DNA of 64,000 bases, taken from assembly GCA_963932145.1 (NCBI GenBank), contig OZ010595.1:90783565-90847564 (forward strand). Direction: 5' to 3'. Under the pieces are notes generated by a model. That model made no database searches and was not told the DNA's origin. It saw nothing but the letters and a program-made list of their open reading frames with translations. Origin of the DNA: Acanthosepion lycidas (lineage: Eukaryota; Mollusca; Cephalopoda; Sepiida; Sepiidae). The position numbers were made by a program, and so were the translations under genes. This document shows, one piece after another, positions 59,401 to 64,000 of this stretch (the first letter of the stretch is position 1; every line of letters begins with the position of its first letter).

Positions 59401-61633
59401 TGACTGGATAAAACCTGGTGCTGTGGTCATTGATTGTGGCATCAATTCAATACCAGGTTATTATTAAAAATCTTTTTATTTTCTATAATACCATCTTACC
59501 TCTGCCCACTTAATTAATTAACTGAAGTGCCATGTAGGAAGATTTTCTCTAACTGGGTTGGGTGGGCATGTCTTTCTTGGAAGAATAACTCCTTCAACCA
59601 GCTCAAGATGGCATTTGAGGTTAGCACCATTCATGCTAGTCATCCACCTTTCAGAAAAGTCCTTGAAAGAAAGCCTTTCCTTTCCACCCTGATTTCATCC
59701 TTTTGCTAGAGCTAATAAAAAAAAAAAAAAAAAAAAGCAACCAGATGAAATAAATAAAAATCAATCAATAACTTAATTCATCCTCATAAAACTAATGAAT
59801 GGATCTGGGAAAGATAAACTCATTCACCTCCATCATAGCACACATACAAGAGGCAAATTCAGGAACGAAAGTACAACTTTATTCTTACTCCAGGCAAGAC
59901 AACTTCTGGGAAATGGCTCAACCCTACCAAAGGCATTGGACTAATCCAAATTTATCAGCATTCGATGTTCTCTTTTTTGTGCAAACCAAATAAAGGTTAT
60001 CTTAGTCTGTTTGTTTACAACACAAGTCTGTTCAGAGGGAAACGAGAATATCAAGCAGTGTCTGTAAATGCTGTGCCAGGAATATGGCCAAACTGCATTA
60101 AACAAAGGTCTAAAAATTACCAATCCTGTAGCCCTCCATGTTTGTTCATGTGAATTTCCAGCAGCCTCAAGTTGTGTAGGGCAAACCATTATACCCAGAT
60201 TTTTATCCTTCCTGCTTGCTATGTGACCCTCACTAGTCTTGAAGTGAGGAAAGACTGGCCAAGAACTGAGATGCACTAATAGTACCAAAATTTCCTGCAT
60301 ATGCCATCATACACCATGAGGGCTCTTCTATCCACTGATGTGACATGTGCAATATAGCCAATCAGAGGCACACTAAAGTTCCTCCACATGCATTTGTGGC
60401 CATTATTCATTGCCTCAGTAGACATTCCTTCTGACTACCTGATGAGTTTGGTTCTTGGTAAGCAAGGCTAACTTGGCCATATCTAGTTAGCTTATCATTA
60501 TCTCCTGATTTGACAGTCTTCTAGTGACTTTTGTGCTGCTAGTCTCTCTAGATTAAGTTGTCTGCTATAGGTGGCAAAAGACCTGATAGTATCATTAAGG
60601 TGTTCCCACTACTTATCCCCAAGCACAGAATCCATCAGTACCCATTGTATTGTTAGGATTTCTGGGACCAGCTGCTACTTTGTTGAATTTCCAAGTCAGG
60701 TAATCTAGGCTTACTTATAAGGTTATGTGGGCCTGGACAAACCTGTGGTCTGAATAAACTACACTTAGATAAGATAACCTAGGAGATTCTCCTAGTTGGA
60801 GAATATGGCACTGAACCTCGGCTTTTCAAGTCAACTCTACCCGCTTCAGATATTCATTTTTGAAATTTATCAACCAGATGGAGTCTGGTGATTTTTTTTT
60901 TTTTTTTTTTTTTTGAGAAACGTTTCTACTCTTATTAGAAACCTTGTGATAAGTCTCAAGCAAGGATGGTATCTCAATCACCCACTAAACAGTTCTGACA
61001 ATATCACAAATTTATCTGTGCCATGCTGTAGACCAACATTCGGTTATGAACATCATAAAAGTTTGGCCCAGGGCAATTCCCAAAGCTATTCAAATGGCTA
61101 CCTTATTTTGTAGTAGGCTATATTGCAGGAAATATTTTTTTGAAAGAAATGGATTGTAATTTTTTTTTTTTTTGGCTTGCAGAAATTGTTGATTAAATAT
61201 TGATTTTTTTTTTTGGCTTGCAGATTTTTTTTTTGGCTTGCAGAAATTGTTGATTAAATATTAAAATCTCAGGAAGCAGATTTTTTAAAGGCTAAATTTC
61301 AGTACCTGGGTTTAAATGCAAACATTGCCCCATCATTTAGGTGAAAAAGATGCCATATAAAAGAAATCCCATCATTTAGGTGAAAAAGATGCCATATAAA
61401 AGAAATTCTTGAAAGATTGGATACAAAAATATGCATATTTTACCTGTGTTATCTTTTCAGATGAGACCAAGAAGAGTGGAAAGAGACTGGTTGGTGATGT
61501 TGATTATCAAGCTGCAAAAGAAGTGGCCGGTTGGATAACGCCAGTACCTGGAGGGGTTGGACCGATGACAGTGGCTATGTTGTTACAGAACACTGTAGAG
61601 AGTGCTAAGAATAACCTTAAACAAGCTGTTTGA
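34884..61633 (+). CDS. MTHFD1: MTHFD1-type methylenetetrahydrofolate dehydrogenase/cyclohydrolase, D/C domain only, nine exons
   Basis: Nine exons with GT-AG borders join in phase to 361 codons (1,086 nt with stop). The enzyme oxidises 5,10-methylene-THF with NADP+ and hydrolyses the product to 10-formyl-THF. Numbered from the first Met, family catalytic residues are present: Tyr114 and Lys118 (human MTHFD1 Tyr52, Lys56), Gln162 (Gln100) and Asp187 (Asp125). The cofactor residues Arg235 (Arg173) and Ser259 (Ser197) are of the NADP-type cytosolic enzyme. The folate-site motif PGGVGPMT lies at 334-341. A constant offset of 62 means Met64 sits where human MTHFD1 begins. Residues 1-63 carry seven Arg/Lys and one Asp, like a mitochondrial presequence. 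The chain stops at TGA straight after the D/C domain. The roughly 600-residue formyl-THF synthetase domain is absent and an opposite-strand gene follows. Orthology to MTHFD2 is disfavoured by sequence. Exon limits are by eye. Confidence 0.9.
35588..35643. repeat. 56-bp perfect palindrome in intron 1
   Basis: Two 28-base arms are exactly complementary with no spacer, centred between 35615 and 35616. The sequence is AT-rich with a GTGACTATAAAT core in each arm. Confidence 0.95.
35644..40212. other. Intron 1, left part
   Basis: Mostly AT-rich unique-looking sequence with long A/T runs, such as T47 or so near 39739-39770. No gene or recognisable repeat family is seen. The open frame at 36983-37279 (minus) has no known domain. 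Confidence 0.5.
40213..40410 (+). repeat. tRNA-derived SINE, copy A
   Basis: The head resembles a tRNA: CTGTAGCTAAATGGTATAGC (A box region) and GGTTCCATTCC (B box, 40297-40307) followed by a TGTTGGAGG acceptor-like end. The tail TTTCTCTGACATTCAG...AATGTTGATATTGTTTATTA ends in AAATATTTGTATC. The same unit recurs at 53850-54040 (inverted) and 54127-54300. It is a Pol III retroelement, not a functional tRNA, because the anticodon arm is disrupted. Confidence 0.75.
40435..40486. repeat. (TATG)n/(TA)n microsatellite
   Basis: TATG units grade into TA units. Confidence 0.9.
40569..40613. repeat. (CA)n microsatellite
   Basis: About 22 CA units, followed by a GTGTGT run of the opposite sense. Confidence 0.95.
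40614..42231. other. Intron 1, middle part
   Basis: No gene is seen. It holds a (TA)n near 40890-40910 and otherwise unique-looking AT-rich DNA. Confidence 0.45.
42232..42901. mobile_element. AT-rich TIR DNA transposon, copy II (right end lost)
   Basis: It starts TGTAAGTACCTCCA (12 of 14 identical to the terminus of copy I), followed by AATACCTCAGGTTTAAAATT and the family's shared left segment. The middle AATTTAATTAATCTG and CCAATATTACTTA also match copies I and III. The right terminus is replaced by a (TA)n and copy III. Confidence 0.6.
42902..42962. repeat. (TA)n microsatellite
   Basis: About 30 TA units between transposon copies II and III. Confidence 0.95.
43098..43176. mobile_element. 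Mariner-type MITE, copy 2
   Basis: A 79-bp element flanked by TA on both sides. It begins TTAGGTTGGTGCAAAAATAA and ends ATTATTTTTGCACCAACCTAA-type sequence. Arms are almost fully complementary around a GACGTATTTTTTAACGTC centre. It is interrupted at its right edge by the LINE insertion. Confidence 0.9.
43767..45121 (+). pseudogene. LINE ORF1 (gag-like, CCHC zinc knuckles), one frameshift
   Basis: The ATG at 43767 opens a frame that is lost in an A-rich run at about 43866-43873, then resumes in another frame to TGA at 45119-45121. The middle carries tandem zinc knuckles from about 44302: [14 protein letters not shown], then [15 protein letters not shown] and [15 protein letters not shown]. 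The last 150 residues are Lys/Glu/Asn/Ser-rich and probably coiled or disordered. It would package the LINE RNA. The product from the first ATG would be only about 36 residues because of the frameshift. Confidence 0.7.
45132..45713 (+). pseudogene. LINE ORF2, endonuclease domain only
   Basis: It starts 10 bp after ORF1 ends. The 193-residue frame is an AP-endonuclease-like domain: [11 protein letters not shown] (usual Asn/Cys-Arg-Gly), CLQETF, IYIPP, and [12 protein letters not shown]. Then SSIDSSI replaces the usual SxIDL block and the frame stops. The RT that should follow is absent, so the copy is internally deleted. The [17 protein letters not shown] pattern is typical of the Jockey group. 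It cannot transpose by itself. Confidence 0.75.
46691..47616. other. Intron 1, right end
   Basis: It contains a (TA)n at about 46706-46729 and otherwise unassigned sequence. A T-rich tract and TTTTTCAG form the acceptor of exon 2. Confidence 0.5.
47617..47701 (+). CDS. MTHFD1-type exon 2
   Basis: TTTTTCAG acceptor, GTAAAT donor. It completes Ala76 and encodes residues 77-104. Confidence 0.9.
48730..48768. repeat. (CA)n microsatellite in intron 2
   Basis: About 19 CA units. A shorter CA run lies at about 48402-48425. Confidence 0.95.
48863..48976 (+). CDS. MTHFD1-type exon 3 (catalytic Tyr/Lys)
   Basis: TTTATAG acceptor, GTGAGT donor. Residues 105-142, including VYIKMK with Tyr114 and catalytic Lys118. 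Confidence 0.92.
48977..50787. other. Intron 3
   Basis: It contains long T runs near 49025-49048 and 50323-50349. No gene is seen. Short frames here have no recognisable domain. Confidence 0.6.
50788..50847 (+). CDS. MTHFD1-type exon 4
   Basis: A 60-nt exon (residues 143-162) with TTTCAG acceptor and GTAAAA donor. It ends in VHGIIVQ, with Gln162 as the conserved active-site Gln. Confidence 0.92.
50885..50965. repeat. Degenerate foldback-element arm in intron 4
   Basis: GATAATGTCCTCATCTTT, CAGCCATTGTAT and CTTCTTCAGGTG match the left arm of the 57.7-kb element. Confidence 0.45.
52004..52080 (+). CDS. MTHFD1-type exon 5
   Basis: ATTACAG acceptor, GTAAGT donor. Residues 163-187 plus two bases of Gly188. 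Contains SPAKDVDG with Asp187. Confidence 0.92.
52562..52662 (+). CDS. MTHFD1-type exon 6
   Basis: The acceptor is a long T run ending TTTTAAG, weaker than CAG. The donor is GTGAGA. It encodes residues 188-221 plus one base of Gly222, including [14 protein letters not shown]. Confidence 0.9.
53850..54040 (-). repeat. tRNA-derived SINE, copy B (inverted)
   Basis: Reverse complement of the family described at 40213. The B-box region reads GGACTCGAACCTGTATCC on this strand. The head points toward copy C, 86 bp away. Confidence 0.75.
54127..54300 (+). repeat. tRNA-derived SINE, copy C
   Basis: CCTGTAGCCAAACGGTATAG (A-box region), then GATTCAATTCCTGTTGGAGG (B-box region) and the shared tail ending TAAATATTTGTATC. 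Several bases of the anticodon region present in copy A are missing. Confidence 0.75.
54301..56382. other. Intron 6, right-central part
   Basis: AT-rich. The phrase CACAAGAAATAAATCCCTCT followed by TCTGT occurs twice (about 55281 and 56323), in the same orientation, so a small repeat family is present. No gene is seen. Confidence 0.45.
56383..56428. repeat. (TA)n microsatellite
   Basis: About 22 TA units followed by (TG)n. Confidence 0.95.
56445..56569. repeat. Inverted/direct repeat with AACCCGGATATAAGAGA ends
   Basis: AACCCGGATATAAGAGA at 56445-56461 is perfectly complementary to TCTCTTATATCCGGGTT at 56484-56500, and again at 56553-56569. The 3' parts (GGACCAGAGAA...CCGGGTT) are a direct repeat. 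It may be a short MITE whose right end is duplicated. Confidence 0.75.
57047..57136. mobile_element. Mariner-type MITE, copy 3 (intron 6)
   Basis: A 90-bp element flanked by TA. It starts TTAGGTTGGTGCAAAAATAA and ends TTCTGCACCAACCTAA. It forms a near-complete hairpin. Confidence 0.9.
57326..57462 (+). CDS. MTHFD1-type exon 7 (cofactor site)
   Basis: CTGTAG acceptor, GTAAGT donor. Completes Gly222 and encodes 223-267, with [13 protein letters not shown] (Arg235) and CHSKT (Ser259) of the NADP-binding Rossmann domain. Confidence 0.95.
57700..58070 (+). mobile_element. Foldback element enclosing a tRNA-like unit (intron 7)
   Basis: The left arm 57700-57790 (TATTTACATTATTCGGACTA, then TTTGTTGCCATGTTTATCAC) is complementary to 57988-58070. 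Between them lies a tRNA-like stretch: GTGGATAAAGGTGTTAG (A-box-like) and GTGAGTTCAATACC (B-box-like) at about 57795-57870. A second, shorter family member is at 24475-24755. Confidence 0.6.
58071..59344. other. Intron 7, right part
   Basis: AT-rich, no gene or recognised repeat. It ends in a TTCTGCAG acceptor. Confidence 0.55.
59345..59456 (+). CDS. MTHFD1-type exon 8
   Basis: TCTGCAG acceptor. The donor GTTATT is weak. Residues 268-304 plus one base of Asp305, including [15 protein letters not shown] and VVIDCGIN. Confidence 0.9.
59457..61460. other. Intron 8, with tandem duplications near its end
   Basis: It holds no gene. The segment 61158-61260 repeats TTTTTTTTGGCTTGCAG three times, twice followed by AAATTGTTGATTAAATATT. 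The segment 61330-61405 holds two copies of a 41-bp unit beginning CCCATCATTTAGGTG. Confidence 0.7.
61461..61633 (+). CDS. MTHFD1-type exon 9 and stop
   Basis: TCTTTTCAG acceptor. Residues 305-361 and TGA. Contains [23 protein letters not shown] and NTVESAK, then ends, where the trifunctional enzyme continues into the synthetase. Confidence 0.95.
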
Positions 61634-61661
61634 CTTTGTGGTGAAGAATGAAAAAAAGCTG

Positions 61662-61667
61662 AATAAA
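61662..61667 (+). terminator. Poly(A) signal AATAAA
   Basis: 28 bp after the stop codon of the MTHFD1-type gene. It supports this being the true 3' end of the transcript. Confidence 0.7.
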
Positions 61668-62589
61668 ATATTTTTCCTTTTATACTCTGCTTCTATTTTT
61701 TTTTTCTTTTTATACATATAATACAATACATCTTTTAGTAGTAATCTAATCGATGCTGAATTGGTTCACCTCATTTGTTTCTCCAGGTCAACTGATGATA
61801 TACTGACTATTAAACACAGTACTAGATTGGTGTTGAGATCAAGTTGCAATTGGGCATGGGCACCTCAAGGCTGTGTGATGGTTAAGCAACCCTGATCCTC
61901 AGTGGGTATCCCATACTTCCAGCCTTATGTCTCATCTAAGCTACACTTGAAAATCACTACAGTTGAGTTTCACTAAATTATAAACACCATGCATTAAAAT
62001 TTCAGCCTTTTGCATTATTTTGAAATTTATCGACAAGGTGGAGCAGTGATTTTTTTTTTTTTTTTTTAGTTAAAAGCACAAACCCTTGGAGAACTAAAAT
62101 CATTTACTGAAAATAAATGCAATAAAATTGACATCTAATTAAAATGTTTTTTAAAGATATACATTATGTATGGACACCTGTCTTCAGAAATTTTTCTTTG
62201 TGCATAATTTTTTAAAAATTTTAATTACAGAATTTATGGAACTTAATTGTATCAATTCCACCCTTTTTAAGTAAGAATCAAACAAAAGCTCAATACACAG
62301 CAAACATCAATATTTTAGTAAGAATGCGGATTTGTAATTATGGCTGTTCATACATGACATTAAGATAAGGGCCATAACTATGGTAAATCTAAAACCAGAA
62401 ACTATCTAAAATCCAATAAAAACAGATACAGAGAGTATTTAAGTTTCAAGATTACTGGGTTACAATATAGTTTCTCATTATTTTCATGGCTAAAAACCAC
62501 ACAGAACTATATTTTTTTGAAGATAACACTGCAGTGGAGTAAAAAGAAAAAAAACTTACAGGTAATTTGAAAGATTTTTTAAATACAAA
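61668..62589. other. Intergenic spacer between convergent genes
   Basis: No gene is seen. AT-rich with a T run near 62049-62068. Confidence 0.5.
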
Positions 62590-62694
62590 GTATTTTTAAT
62601 CTACTAGCTTGAAATTAAAAGTAAGCTAAGTTTTTTCATTTTTAAATTCATTTTAAACCTTAGGTTTTTTGTTTTTTTTGTGATGGTGCCTACA
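62590..62694 (-). mobile_element. AT-rich TIR DNA transposon, end fragment (inverted)
   Basis: On the minus strand it starts TGTAGGCACCATCA and continues CCTAAGGTTTAAAATGAATT, then TTTTAATTTCAAGCTAGTAG, as in copy II. Only the left end of the element is preserved. Confidence 0.5.
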
Positions 62695-62786
62695 TCAATC
62701 TAAGATTCACAAAGAAACAATTCACACAACTTATGAAAATTTGGATGCATTAAAGACAAAAACTAGACAGAGACTCAGCTAAAACA

Positions 62787-62792
62787 TTTATT
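62787..62792 (-). terminator. Poly(A) signal AATAAA of RPS25
   Basis: TTTATT on the plus strand, about 12 bp beyond the RPS25 stop codon, typical of the short 3' ends of ribosomal protein genes. Confidence 0.65.
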
Positions 62793-62803
62793 CATAAACA
62801 TCT

Positions 62804-63516
62804 TTAGGCTGCTTCTTCCTTTGTGTTTCTGGTGTAAATGATCTGTGCATGATGTTTCGACACAAGCTTGATCTTACCTGGAAAAGAAAGAAAAGAGAAT
62901 CAAATCAAAAAGTGCATTAGACAAGCTAACCTCAAATACTTTTATTCTGGCTCTTGATAAAAAGTTGATATTTCAACAAATTCAGATGCCAAATCAATTG
63001 ATAATGTCAATCAGCTTCAATTGCACCATTAATGTAGGTATGACATACTGGGATCAAAAGAACTAGGAATAAAATGGTAGTTGACCACAGGCCACACACT
63101 ATTTTCAGATACAGAAAACACCCACACCCACACTCCAAAAAGCAAGAGTTTAGATGCCAAGATGCAAACAACAGAATTTGTCCAGGAAAGTCGTTTCACA
63201 TAAACAGCAACTTTTTAGCTAAAGCCTTATCTGGCAGATGATCAAACAAATTATTTTTCAGATTAGCCAAGATGATAAACTAGTGTCAATTAACATACTC
63301 CTTTATAAGTTGTATGAAAAGTGTGCACTTACCCATAGAATGCAATTCTCTTAAAGCCAATTTAGCTAATGAGCCTCTGATCTTTAATCTTTCACTGACA
63401 ACAGAGGGAGTGATCAATTTGTAACTGGTCACCTCTTTATAGAGTTTGTCATATGTAGCTTTGTCAAAGAACACCAAATTGTTCAACTTGTCTCTGACTT
63501 TCCCTTTTGACCACTT
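62804..63516 (-). CDS. RPS25: Ribosomal protein eS25 (RPS25), 3' part; 5' exons outside the window
   Basis: Two exons on the minus strand give the conserved winged-helix body of eS25, a small-subunit protein near the E site. Exon 63516-63333 starts after a TCTTGCAG acceptor with [13 protein letters not shown], then [27 protein letters not shown] and ALRELHSMG. The last exon, 62877-62804, reads [19 protein letters not shown] and ends EEAA-stop. The junction is phase 1 with a GTAAGT donor and TTTTCCAG acceptor. The Lys-rich N-terminal tail typical of the family (about 35-40 residues) is not in the remaining 480 bp and must lie beyond the right edge. The gene is convergent with the folate gene. 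Very high similarity to animal eS25 makes the identity secure. Confidence 0.95.
62878..63332. other. RPS25 last intron
   Basis: A 455-bp intron with no recognised snoRNA boxes (C/D or H/ACA) on quick reading. snoRNAs are common in ribosomal protein introns, so this was looked for. Confidence 0.5.
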
Positions 63517-64000
63517 CTGCAAGACAAAAAAAAGAAAAGGAAATTAGAAATTCACAACCAAGATATAATTCGAACACTAAAGCTTTCAGCTAAAAAGGCC
63601 AAGTAAATAACTTCCAATAATTTTTTGTAAAATACATCTATAATATTAGGTTGGTGCAAAAATAATGACGTAATAATGTCAAAAAGGAAATTATGCCATT
63701 ATTTTTGCACCAACCTAATACCCCACCATTATATATATATATATATATACACACGCACAAGGAGCAAACATCTAACAAAAGAAGATTTTACATCTCATGA
63801 AATATTATGGCAGTGAATATGCAGATCTTTATAAAAATCTACCACATCAGATACATTTACACTGCTGTTTTATCTCTTCACAGAACCCATCTCTTATCCA
63901 GCAAAGAATGGTTCTAGACGCCTTTTACAGTCTTCCATGCATGATTAAAAAAACAAAAACAAACAAACAAACTGAGGCTGCATGATGTGAAAATCTCCCA
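63517..64000 (-). other. RPS25 upstream intron (partial)
   Basis: Continues to the window edge. It contains the mariner-type MITE at 63646-63718 and a (TA)n near 63731-63750. Confidence 0.6.
63646..63718. mobile_element. Mariner-type MITE, copy 4 (RPS25 intron)
   Basis: A 73-bp element flanked by TA, starting TTAGGTTGGTGCAAAAATAA and ending TTTTTGCACCAACCTAA. Its centre (GTCAAAAAGGAAATTATGCC) differs from the other copies, which have GACGT-centred loops. Confidence 0.9.

Noticed and set aside
61634..62786. A missing formyl-THF synthetase domain hidden downstream
   Set aside because: No coding blocks of that domain are present, a poly(A) signal follows the stop, and the next gene is on the opposite strand.
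1..64000. CRISPR arrays, bacterial operons or phage genes
   Set aside because: No regularly spaced repeats with unique spacers, and all genes have eukaryotic structure.

Overview
This is an animal nuclear DNA window, not bacterial. Its coding genes are split by long AT-rich introns with GT-AG borders, and most of the rest is transposable elements, tRNA-derived SINEs and (CA)n/(TA)n microsatellites. The repeat style, the long intronless C2H2 zinc-finger gene and the protein similarities suggest a lophotrochozoan, most likely a cephalopod mollusc. That assignment is inference.

Layout: positions 1-5000 hold two decayed retroelements on the minus strand: the 3' end of a Tx1/L1-like LINE (about 380-1260) and a Ty3/gypsy pol remnant (1574-4140). 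Positions 5460-9340 hold a nearly complete LINE of the same Tx1-like family: a broken ORF1 tail, then a 1,115-codon endonuclease/reverse transcriptase ORF2 carrying one internal TGA. Positions 10876-11645 carry three head-to-tail copies of a short repeat whose head matches the 5' end of U2 snRNA. A hAT-like MITE and a strong hairpin follow. Positions 15650-18919 encode a 1,089-residue zinc-finger protein with about twelve fingers and a long disordered C-terminal half. Positions 22-34 kb are a transposon graveyard: a mariner-type MITE, an AT-rich TIR element with a nested MITE, foldback elements, gypsy gag and protease/RT remnants, and LTR-like blocks.

The main gene is on the plus strand at 34884-61633. 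Nine coding exons give a 361-residue methylenetetrahydrofolate dehydrogenase/cyclohydrolase of the MTHFD1 type. It has no formyl-THF synthetase domain. It carries a 63-residue basic N-terminal extension resembling a mitochondrial presequence, and the second in-frame ATG falls where the cytosolic enzyme normally starts. Its 12.5-kb first intron holds a clear nesting series: an AT-rich DNA transposon, interrupted by a mariner-type MITE, interrupted in turn by a LINE flanked by a 12-bp target duplication. Intron 6 holds a head-to-head SINE pair and intron 7 holds a tRNA-like unit between inverted arms.

Convergent to it, on the minus strand at 62804-63516 and running off the right edge, is the 3' part of the ribosomal protein S25 gene. 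Its intron contains another copy of the mariner-type MITE. The two host genes have no obvious functional link beyond tail-to-tail proximity (about 1.2 kb between stop codons).
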